NCBI GenBank assembly: GCA_021818645.1
Contig: JAKATS010000121.1
Location: 1 to 5,143, forward strand
DNA: 5,143 nucleotides
Source: Acidobacteriota bacterium
GTDB taxonomy: Bacteria; Acidobacteriota; Terriglobia; Terriglobales; SCQP01
Direction of reading: 5' to 3'
Positions 1 to 5,143 of this stretch are shown in pieces (within the stretch, counting starts at the first letter, position 1; each line of letters opens with the position of its first letter). The position numbers and the translations under genes are program-made. The notes below the pieces were generated by a model. That model did not search any database, was not told the DNA's origin, and saw only the letters and a list, made by a program, of their open reading frames with translations.

Positions 1-1663
1 TTCCGATCTCGGGGGGGAAACCCAGTTCCTCCTGCTGGGTGGGATCGAGAAAACTCAAAGTGGAAAGATACAGCAGCGACGGCCAGCCCTGGCCATAACT
101 GCCGGGAATATCCACAACCGCCAGCTTGCTATAGGGGTAGGGCCCGAACATCTGGCTCATGAACTCGACCGCGCTGCCCACCGCGCGCAGCGCCTGCGGC
201 GCCATGCGGGCGGGGTTGAGAATGGATAACCCGGGCGCCTGATTCAGCTGGTCGCCGCCCAGGGAATTCATGGAATTCATATTCTCGATGGCGGAAAGAT
301 CGTTGTCGGCATGCCGGTTGGCATAGACTTCGAGCGGCAGCTTGGTGCCGTTGGGCATCGGCACCTGGGCGGTGAATTTGCGGTAATCGCCCACCGCGAA
401 GCCGGCGACCGCGGAAGGCGGCTCACTGCGCCATTCCGTAATGCGAATATTGCCCTGCACATCGTCGCGCACGCGATGGCCGGTGGCAATCACGCGGAAT
501 TTTTTGGGCACGATGATGGTGAGGTCAAATCGGGCTTCATGAAAAGGCGTGCCAAACGGATATTGCGGGTACCATCCCTCACTGGGCATGAAGACATTGC
601 CGCGGCCGGTGCTTTCGGCCACCCACTTGCCCTGACAGTCTAGTGATACGGTAATTTTCTGTCCGCGCAGCGCCGCCGCCGGCAGTTGCAGATACAACCA
701 TCCGCCATAATAATGCACCGGCCAGTTGTGGCCGGGATTGTGCGGCTGCAGCCATTGCAGGGCCTGACCGTTTTGCGTATGAGCGGCAATAACACGCAGA
801 TTGGGATCCAGACTCAGCAGTACGCCCGGTCCGGCGGCATGCAGGGCGGTCAACGTAAAGCGGGTCTGTACCCGCACCCGTAAATTGCCGGGTACCGAAA
901 CGCGCAGGTGATAATCGCCCACATGCCAGAGTTCGGGATGAACCTGCGAGGGCGGAAGATAGAGCTGGCGATGCGCCCGGTCTTCAAAGCGGGTCCAGAC
1001 GTTCTGAAACTCATAGAGCCCGGCCAGATTATTTTCCGCATGCTGGGTGACCGCGACGGCCTCGGTGCGCAAGGGATTCACTGAAGCATCTATCCAGCCA
1101 AACCGCCGGGTTTTCATCGCCACCAGCCAGGGAGTGGAGCGGTCGGGTTGAGGGCTGAATAAACCGGCCAACTCGAGCACGGCGTCCGAAAGGCCCTCGT
1201 CATGAATACGCCGGGAGCGATGTTTCAAAATGTCAGTCAAGCGCCGGATGCCGCCGCTTTCGGGTTGGAAGCGCGCTTGCCGGCCCAGCCGGGCCAGCAA
1301 TTCGCTGCCGCGGGGAAAGCGAAATATCGCTTGCGTAAATTGAACCTGAATCCGGGGCTGGCCCAGCATGAGCCGCATCTGCTGGGCGTTGATGGGGTCA
1401 GGCGGAAGTACGGTGAGGACGCCTAAACCAGAAAATACCGCCGCGGTTATGTGCCCGTTCACCGGCAGTGTCAATCCCAACAGGCCCTGCTGGAGCTGAA
1501 AATGCAGACGGTCGCGGTGAAAATGAACCGCTTCAACCACCGCGATGCGGTTGGAATCAAGCACAGGGTTTGCCACCTGCCGGTATAACGGCGTCAGCTG
1601 TTGCGCCGAAGCGGCCGCGGCCAGACACAACCAATTCAGTAAAACCCATTGATTCAGTTTCAT
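1..1663 (-). CDS. Secreted M1-family (gluzincin) metallopeptidase-like protein, 3' end cut by window
   Basis: Open frame of 554 codons from the ATG at 1663 to the left edge, with no internal stop; its own stop and C-terminus lie outside. Residues 1-20 look like a Sec signal peptide (hydrophobic 6-18, cleavage after ASA at 18-20), so the product is probably periplasmic or exported. Residues about 21-245 match no domain I recognise. Residues about 250-347 read like the M1 N-terminal beta-sandwich. They are followed by WYP at 364-366, a segment ending VIATG at 391-395 and VAGFAVGDY near 418-426, as in M1 enzymes. FGPYPY at 506-511 is a strong M1 landmark. The position of the substrate-binding GxMEN loop reads YGQGWPSLLYLS (523-534), without its glutamate. 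The HExxH zinc motif should lie shortly past the edge and cannot be checked. Peptide hydrolysis is therefore inferred from family. Start choice: the signal peptide begins directly at this ATG; only a G-rich run precedes it. Divergent from kdgK, with no evident functional link. Confidence 0.75.
   Translation of the reverse strand, partial: MKLNQWVLLNWLCLAAAASAQQLTPLYRQVANPVLDSNRIAVVEAVHFHRDRLHFQLQQGLLGLTLPVNGHITAAVFSGLGVLTVLPPDPINAQQMRLMLGQPRIQVQFTQAIFRFPRGSELLARLGRQARFQPESGGIRRLTDILKHRSRRIHDEGLSDAVLELAGLFSPQPDRSTPWLVAMKTRRFGWIDASVNPLRTEAVAVTQHAENNLAGLYEFQNVWTRFEDRAHRQLYLPPSQVHPELWHVGDYHLRVSVPGNLRVRVQTRFTLTALHAAGPGVLLSLDPNLRVIAAHTQNGQALQWLQPHNPGHNWPVHYYGGWLYLQLPAAALRGQKITVSLDCQGKWVAESTGRGNVFMPSEGWYPQYPFGTPFHEARFDLTIIVPKKFRVIATGHRVRDDVQGNIRITEWRSEPPSAVAGFAVGDYRKFTAQVPMPNGTKLPLEVYANRHADNDLSAIENMNSMNSLGGDQLNQAPGLSILNPARMAPQALRAVGSAVEFMSQMFGPYPYSKLAVVDIPGSYGQGWPSLLYLSTLSFLDPTQQEELGFPPEIG
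263..280. repeat. Tandem 9-bp direct repeat inside the peptidase gene
   Basis: GGAATTCAT occurs twice back to back. It keeps the peptidase frame and produces a repeated Met-Asn-Ser in the protein (residues 462-467). This looks like a small in-frame slippage duplication in a loop between the beta-sandwich and the catalytic region. Confidence 0.6.
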
Positions 1664-1703
1664 ACCCCCCCCGCCGGCCATGATAACAGCAACGATACGG
1701 CAA

Positions 1704-1722
1704 TGTATTTGGGAAAAATACA
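1704..1722. promoter_or_regulatory. Operator-like inverted repeat in the divergent intergenic region
   Basis: TGTATTT-GGGAA-AAATACA is a perfect 7-bp-arm palindrome with a 5-bp spacer. It sits in the 112-bp gap between the divergent peptidase gene and kdgK, and its AT-rich arms stand out from the GC-rich surroundings. Its centre is about 63 bp upstream of the kdgK ATG and 50 bp upstream of the peptidase ATG. The symmetry and placement suit a dimeric repressor or activator. I cannot assign it to a regulator family: it does not clearly match the LacI, GntR/FadR or UxuR consensus. No regulator gene lies in the window. Confidence 0.35.
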
Positions 1723-1737
1723 CGGCGCTGCGAGGCC

Positions 1738-1766
1738 GGGTCAGGCCCGTCCTTATCCCCTACAAT
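1738..1766 (+). promoter_or_regulatory. Candidate promoter for kdgK-eda
   Basis: TACAAT at 1761-1766 matches the sigma-70 -10 consensus at five of six positions. A weak -35 (GGGTCA, 1738-1743, three of six) lies 17 bp upstream. Transcription would begin near 1773, only about 3 nt before the kdgK ATG at 1776, so the message would be almost leaderless. This agrees with the lack of a convincing ribosome binding site there. The -35 is poor and the call rests mainly on the -10. Confidence 0.3.
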
Positions 1767-1775
1767 GCTAAAGAT

Positions 1776-2807
1776 ATGGCTTACGATTTAGTGACTTTGG
1801 GCGAGGCGATGCTGCGGCTGACCGCGCGGCACGAGACACGGCTGGAACAGGCGGCGCAGTTTGATGCCCACATCGGCGGCGCCGAGTTCAATGTGGCCTG
1901 CGGGGCGGCGCGACTGGGGCTGCGGACGGCTTGGGTTTCGCGTCTGCCTGAAAACCCCCTGGGGCGCATGGCGCGCAATCATGCGCGGTTGCACGGCGTG
2001 GAGACCCGCCACCTGGCCTGGAGCCAGACGGAAAGACTGGGATTATATTTCGTCGAAGCGGGCGCGGCGCCGCGGGCTTCCGGCGTGCTCTATGACCGGG
2101 CGCTTTCCGCTTTATCCGCCTGCCAGGCCAGCGACTTCGATTGGCCTAGCGTGCTGGCCGGTGCCCGCGGCTTTCATGTTACGGGCATCACCCCCGCGCT
2201 GGGCCCGGGTCCGGCAGAAGCCGCGGCGGCGGCGCTGCGGCTGGCGCGGCACTCCGGCTGTTTTACCAGTTATGACTTGAATTATCGCCGCAAGTTATGG
2301 ACGCCGGAGGCGGCGCGCGCGGTGCAGGAACCGCTGATGGAATATGTGGATCTGCTGATTACCAACGAAGAAGATGCTCAGGTGGTCTTCGGCATCAGCG
2401 CCGGCGGTGGCAAGGATGAGCGCTACGCACACCGGCTCGAGCCGAAGCATTATGAATCGGTGGCACGGCAGTTAAGCGAGCGTTTTGGGTTCCAGGCTGT
2501 GGCCATTACGCTGCGCGGCAGCCCTTCGGTATGGCGCAACCATTGGTCAGGCGCCATATTTGCCGAGGGCCGGTTCCATGCCGCGCCGGAGTTTACATTA
2601 GAAGTGGTGGACCGCATTGGCGGCGGCGATGCTTTTGCCGCGGGACTGCTGGCAGCGCGGCTGACGGGAAAAGACTGGGCCGACAGCGTGAGTTTCGCCG
2701 CAGCCTATTCCGCTCTCAAGCATTCGCTTCCCGGCGATGTGAACTGGGCGAGCCGGGAGGAAACCGAAGCCCTGCTGCAAGGCGCCAGCCTGCGAGTCGC
2801 GCGCTGA
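1776..2807 (+). CDS. kdgK: 2-keto-3-deoxygluconate kinase (PfkB family)
   Basis: Phosphorylates 2-keto-3-deoxygluconate with ATP to KDPG in the cytoplasm, feeding the aldolase encoded next. The 343-residue protein has the N-terminal PfkB signature (IGGAEFNVACGAARLG, 33-48). KDG-kinase hallmarks follow: ERLGLYFVEAG (86-96), VLYDRALSA (104-112) and YDLNYRRKLW (166-175). TNEEDA (196-201) is the usual Mg/ATP region. The C-terminal PfkB signature DRIGGGDAFAAG (279-290) carries the catalytic Asp285. ALKHSLPGD (313-321) and its surroundings are typical of the roughly 340-residue KDG-kinase subgroup, so the length is normal. The frame opens earlier at an ATG at 1680, but those 32 extra residues are unlike the family. 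MAYDLVTLGE from 1776 is the standard start of the fold. No good Shine-Dalgarno precedes it. eda follows after 37 bp. Kinase class is near certain; KDG as substrate is well supported by motifs and neighbour. A 2-keto-3-deoxygalactonate kinase role is less likely. Confidence 0.92.
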   Translation: MAYDLVTLGEAMLRLTARHETRLEQAAQFDAHIGGAEFNVACGAARLGLRTAWVSRLPENPLGRMARNHARLHGVETRHLAWSQTERLGLYFVEAGAAPRASGVLYDRALSALSACQASDFDWPSVLAGARGFHVTGITPALGPGPAEAAAAALRLARHSGCFTSYDLNYRRKLWTPEAARAVQEPLMEYVDLLITNEEDAQVVFGISAGGGKDERYAHRLEPKHYESVARQLSERFGFQAVAITLRGSPSVWRNHWSGAIFAEGRFHAAPEFTLEVVDRIGGGDAFAAGLLAARLTGKDWADSVSFAAAYSALKHSLPGDVNWASREETEALLQGASLRVAR

Positions 2808-2844
2808 TTCAAAAGGCCGGCAGACGCGGCCAGGAGCCAAATTT

Positions 2845-3498
2845 ATGAATCATTCCAGGTCCGATACGGAAAAATGGATACTCGACTGCGGTTTGATCCC
2901 AGTCATCCGGGCGGAGAGCCGGGTGGAAGCTCTCGAAATCGCCGGCGTACTGGTGGAAGCGGGCGTGCCGGTGCTGGAAATTACTTACACCGTCCCCGGA
3001 GCACTCGCCTGCATGGAGGCCATATGCGATCAATATGGGGATCGTGTGCGGGTGGGCGCAGGCACGGTATTGGACCGGGAAAGTTGCCGGTTGGCGATTC
3101 TGGCCGGAGCGCGGTTTATCGTCAGCCCTCACCTGGATCCGGAAATCATTGCCACTGCGCATCGCTACGACTGTCTGGCCATGCCCGGCGCGTTGACACC
3201 GACGGAGGTGGTGCGGGCCATGGAAGCCGGCGCGGATATCATCAAAATTTTTCCCTGCGATGCCGTGGGTGGGCCCAAATACCTACAAGCTTTAAAGGCT
3301 CCGCTGCCGCAGGCGCGGCTGGCGCCGACCGGAGGGGTGACGCCGGCCACGGCGGCAGCCTATCTGCAGGCGGGAGCGGCGGCGCTGGGGGTGGGCAGCG
3401 GCTTGCTGAGCGAGGCGCAGCGCCGTGCCCGGGACTGGGACGGTGTACGAAGGAACGCTCAGGCGCTGTTGGAAATGGTTCGCGCGCATCAACAGTAA
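2845..3498 (+). CDS. eda: 2-keto-3-deoxy-6-phosphogluconate (KDPG) aldolase
   Basis: Class I aldolase splitting KDPG into pyruvate and glyceraldehyde 3-phosphate, a (beta/alpha)8 barrel acting as a cytoplasmic trimer in this family. The 217 residues match the usual length (about 205-215). Seen in order: IPVIR (18-22), LEIT with catalytic Glu45, GAGTV (71-75), FIVSPH (91-96), MPG (113-115), DIIKIFP with Schiff-base Lys134, PTGGV (161-165) and the phosphate-binding GVGSGL (182-187). The residue matching E. coli Eda Arg49 is Thr, in ITYTVP, like Thermotoga/Bacillus-type enzymes as I recall them. The start at 2845 has a clear AGGAG (2832-2836) 8 nt upstream. A 5-bp GC hairpin (2815-2831) ends directly before that site. 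The gene lies 37 bp after kdgK on the same strand, so one transcript and consecutive steps are very likely. Some family members also act on 2-keto-4-hydroxyglutarate or KDPGal; sequence alone does not exclude this. Confidence 0.93.
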   Translation: MNHSRSDTEKWILDCGLIPVIRAESRVEALEIAGVLVEAGVPVLEITYTVPGALACMEAICDQYGDRVRVGAGTVLDRESCRLAILAGARFIVSPHLDPEIIATAHRYDCLAMPGALTPTEVVRAMEAGADIIKIFPCDAVGGPKYLQALKAPLPQARLAPTGGVTPATAAAYLQAGAAALGVGSGLLSEAQRRARDWDGVRRNAQALLEMVRAHQQ

Positions 3499-3542
3499 AC
3501 CCCGCGGCGAGTTCGGATGAAACGATACCCATAGGCTGAGGC

Positions 3543-3570
3543 AAAAAATCCGTTCTTCACGGCCGGATTT
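3543..3570 (-). terminator. Weak intrinsic terminator of the efflux operon
   Basis: Read on the minus strand, AAATCCG (3570-3564) can pair with CGGATTT (3552-3546) across an 11-nt loop. The second arm runs directly into a run of six T (3548-3543). The hairpin overlaps the adaptor stop codon (3557-3559). The stem has only three GC pairs, and a competing 7-bp pairing exists with 3573-3579. Termination strength is therefore uncertain. The element lies in the 58-bp gap between the convergent eda and adaptor genes. I see no matching plus-strand terminator for eda. Confidence 0.4.
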
Positions 3571-4699
3571 GGACGGATTGGCCGGTGCGCATTTCTTCAT
3601 TGCCGGGCACGACCACCGATTCGCCCGCACGCAAGGCGCCGAAGACTTCAGACAGGTTGTTATCGTTCATGCCGGCTTCGACTGGAACTCGCTGAATCCT
3701 GCCGTGGCGCACGGCTTCGACATAAGTCGCCTCGGTACTGTTGACAATCGCACTGGACGGAACCAGTAACGACGGCTCCGTGCGACGCATGGGCCAGAAC
3801 ACGTGAGCATACATGCCGGGCGAGAGCAACCGTTTGGGATTGGAAACGTCCAGTTCGATTGGCATGGTGCGGGTAGCGGGACGTAATGAATGGCTAATGC
3901 GGGCAACTACGCCATAAAAGTCCTGTCCGGGAAAGGTCGAAACCTGAAAGCGAACCCGGCGACCGATTTGAAATCCGGCGGCATGCGCTTCGGGCACATC
4001 CAGAACCAAGCGAAGCGGATCGAGTTGCTGCAGATCAAACAGCGCCAGCCCGGAAGGACCGACCAGACTGCCGGCGCTGACCATGCGCTTGACCACCATG
4101 CCGCTGAATGGCGCCTTGACCTGTAAATAAGCTACTAACGATTCAAGTGATTTCAACTCGCGTCCAGCGGCTCGCTCGGCAGCCTGCCGGGATTGCAGTT
4201 CCGCCAGATCGGCGGCCACCGTCTGCCGGGCGACCGTAATATCATTGCCGGCCACGGCTCCGGGCATTTCCCGAGCCGCACCCTGGAGCCGCCGCCAGAT
4301 AGCCTGATCCCGGGTCAGATTGGCCCGGGCCTGCACCGATTGGGCACGAGCCGCACCCAGGCGCTGTTCGGCCGCGGCGCGGCGGGCCACCAGATCGGGG
4401 GCCTCAATGGTGGCGAGCACTTGCCCGACCCGCACGGCGCTGCCACGATCCACATTGAGATGCCGCACAAAGCCGGGCACGCGCGCGGCAATGATGGCGT
4501 CCTGATAAGGACTGAGTTCCGCCGGCAGATTCAGGTTCAGCACTGGCCGCGCCTGTATCACCTTTGCCACCGTGACCAGCGGCAGAGCGGGTGCGGAATG
4601 AACGGCCTGAGCGCCGGAGCTTATATGACATCCGGTTCCGGCCAGACACGAAACCAAAGCCAGCCACAGAACGGAGGCGATCGAGTTATGCGTTTTCAT
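3557..4699 (-). CDS. RND efflux periplasmic adaptor (membrane fusion lipoprotein)
   Basis: Adaptor linking an inner-membrane RND permease to an outer-membrane channel. The 380 residues fit the family. Residues 1-18 form a signal with a lipobox LVSC (15-18), so it is probably lipid-anchored at Cys18; Cys24 is a weaker alternative. ELSPYQDAIIAARVPG and the following VDRGSAVRVGQVLATIE (83-99) form the first lipoyl half. Residues about 102-187 are Ala/Arg/Glu/Gln-rich and fit the alpha-helical hairpin that contacts the channel. LQVKAPFSGMVVKRMVSAGSLVG (192-214) is the second lipoyl half. LRLVLDVPEAHAAGFQIG onward is the beta-barrel, and LDVSNPKRLLSPGMYAHV (283-300) is a highly typical MFP motif. 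The membrane-proximal part follows (LLVPSSAIV, 311-319). The gene starts 6 bp after the permease stop, with a weak GGGA (4712-4709) upstream, so it is translated from the same message and is downstream of the permease. Its substrate cannot be deduced. Confidence 0.9.
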   Translation of the reverse strand: MKTHNSIASVLWLALVSCLAGTGCHISSGAQAVHSAPALPLVTVAKVIQARPVLNLNLPAELSPYQDAIIAARVPGFVRHLNVDRGSAVRVGQVLATIEAPDLVARRAAAEQRLGAARAQSVQARANLTRDQAIWRRLQGAAREMPGAVAGNDITVARQTVAADLAELQSRQAAERAAGRELKSLESLVAYLQVKAPFSGMVVKRMVSAGSLVGPSGLALFDLQQLDPLRLVLDVPEAHAAGFQIGRRVRFQVSTFPGQDFYGVVARISHSLRPATRTMPIELDVSNPKRLLSPGMYAHVFWPMRRTEPSLLVPSSAIVNSTEATYVEAVRHGRIQRVPVEAGMNDNNLSEVFGALRAGESVVVPGNEEMRTGQSVQIRP

Positions 4700-4705
4700 G
4701 CATCA

Positions 4706-5143
4706 TCATCCCAGGTTTGGTTCCCCGACCGGATCGCCGGGGTCAAGCGAAATGGAGGCAGCATCGCGGCTGCCCTGCAGTGCTACGAAGATTAACGGCA
4801 TTAGAAACAGCGTGGCCAGGGTTGAGGCGGCGAGCCCACCAATCACCGCCCGTCCCAGAGGAGCGGATTGCTCCCCGCCGGCTTCCAGCGCCAGGGCCAT
4901 GGGGATCATGCCGGCGATCATTGCGCTGGTCGTCATCAGGATGGGCCGCAGGCGCAGGCCGGCAGCCTCAATCGCTGCCTCCAGGGCGGATTCACGGCGG
5001 CGCTGATGGGCGATCCCGGTGGACTCTTCCACTCCGGCTTCCAATACCAGGATTTCGGTTTGAATTTGCAAGCGGCGCTTTTCAGCTACCGTAACCAGCA
5101 AAATACCATTCGCTACGGCAATGCCGATAGCCATGATGGCGCC
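4706..5143 (-). CDS. RND efflux permease, C-terminal fragment (5' part beyond window)
   Basis: Inner-membrane proton-driven antiporter of the HAE1/AcrB-like RND superfamily; only the last 145 residues are inside. The frame is open to the right edge (first visible residues Gly-Ala-Ile-Met), so the Met at 5134 is internal and not a start. Visible segments: a transmembrane helix with [14 protein letters not shown] (7-20, equivalent to TM10 of AcrB), a long charged cytoplasmic loop (21-64), [20 protein letters not shown] (65-84, TM11, with the conserved LRPILMT), [15 protein letters not shown] (89-103), then TM12 to about 122. A soluble tail with SLDPGDP (132-138) follows; a similar SLDPxDP tail is, from memory, seen in some acidobacterial-type RND permeases. 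The loop between TM10 and TM11 is about twice as long as in AcrB. The stop at 4706-4708 is 6 bp from the adaptor ATG, indicating one operon. The permease family is certain; drug versus metal substrate is not readable here. Confidence 0.92.
   Translation of the reverse strand, partial: GAIMAIGIAVANGILLVTVAEKRRLQIQTEILVLEAGVEESTGIAHQRRRESALEAAIEAAGLRLRPILMTTSAMIAGMIPMALALEAGGEQSAPLGRAVIGGLAASTLATLFLMPLIFVALQGSRDAASISLDPGDPVGEPNLG

Noticed and set aside
311..643. 110-residue plus-strand open frame opposite the peptidase
   Set aside because: The minus-strand frame is open for 554 codons with a signal peptide and M1 landmarks; this one has no family resemblance.
850..1041. Possible frameshift in the peptidase suggested by short minus-strand frames
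   Set aside because: Reading all codons from 1663 to the edge gives one continuous frame without stops; the short frames are in a different register.
1680..1709. Minus-strand promoter for the peptidase (TATCAT -10 at 1685-1680 with AATACA at 1709-1704)
   Set aside because: The -35 matches only three of six positions and the spacing is 18 bp; too weak to list as a feature.
1680..1775. Extended kdgK start at the ATG at 1680
   Set aside because: The 32 added residues are unlike any PfkB N-terminus, cover the palindrome and the likely promoter, and have no ribosome binding site; the family starts at MAYDLVTLGE.
1861..2280. 139-residue open frame over kdgK
   Set aside because: Shadow frame rich in Arg, Trp and Ala; the PfkB motifs are in the other frame.
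2874..3539. 221-residue open frame in another frame over eda
   Set aside because: Gly/Arg/Ser-rich shadow of the aldolase; all catalytic motifs are in the eda frame.
4193..4795. 200-residue plus-strand open frame antisense to the adaptor and permease end
   Set aside because: It lies opposite two genes with strong family motifs, has low-complexity Gly/His/Arg-rich composition and no domain; an open frame caused by GC-rich codon usage.
4591..5094. 167-residue plus-strand open frame antisense to the permease
   Set aside because: Rich in Arg, Pro and Gly, no recognisable motif, and overlaps well-conserved RND transmembrane segments on the other strand.
1..5143. Search for tRNA, rRNA, CRISPR repeats, insertion sequence ends or attachment sites
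   Set aside because: No repeated spacer pattern, transposase motifs, long terminal repeats or tRNA-like fold were seen; almost all of the window is accounted for by the five genes.

Overview
The window is compact, GC-rich bacterial DNA with five protein-coding genes, the first and last cut by the window edges. It has no RNA genes, no insertion sequence and no CRISPR array. A secreted M1-type peptidase with a long extra N-terminus, a kdgK-eda pair and an RND permease with an SLDPxDP-like tail fit Acidobacteriota or a similar soil/sediment Gram-negative lineage. That assignment is inference from gene style only. The RND system does imply two membranes.

Left part (1-1663, minus strand): most of a secreted protein of the M1 metallopeptidase fold. 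It starts at 1663 and runs off the left edge just before the expected zinc motif. Its own stop codon and the HExxH motif are outside the window. It has a signal peptide, a roughly 230-residue N-terminal extension I cannot assign, then the M1 beta-sandwich domain and the FGPYPY landmark.

A 112-bp divergent intergenic region (1664-1775) separates it from the next genes. It holds a perfect 7-bp-arm inverted repeat (operator-like), a good -10 hexamer nearly abutting the kdgK start codon, and a run of eight C just before the peptidase start.

Centre (1776-3498, plus strand): kdgK (2-keto-3-deoxygluconate kinase) and eda (2-keto-3-deoxy-6-phosphogluconate aldolase), 37 bp apart and very likely co-transcribed. 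Together they turn KDG plus ATP into pyruvate and glyceraldehyde 3-phosphate. This is the shared last stage of hexuronate/pectin catabolism and of the semi-phosphorylative Entner-Doudoroff route. The enzymes that make KDG are not in the window.

Right part (3557-5143, minus strand, convergent to eda): the C-terminal end of an RND efflux permease, then, 6 bp later, a lipoprotein periplasmic adaptor (membrane fusion protein). A weak intrinsic terminator overlaps the adaptor stop codon. These two form a tripartite efflux pump with an outer-membrane channel encoded elsewhere. The drug or metal substrate cannot be read from the sequence.

I did not find a new biological system here. The points most worth a second look are the peptidase (unexplained N-terminus, degenerate GxMEN-like motif), the longer TM10-TM11 loop in the RND permease, the palindrome in the divergent promoter region, and nine adapter-like bases at the very start of the window.
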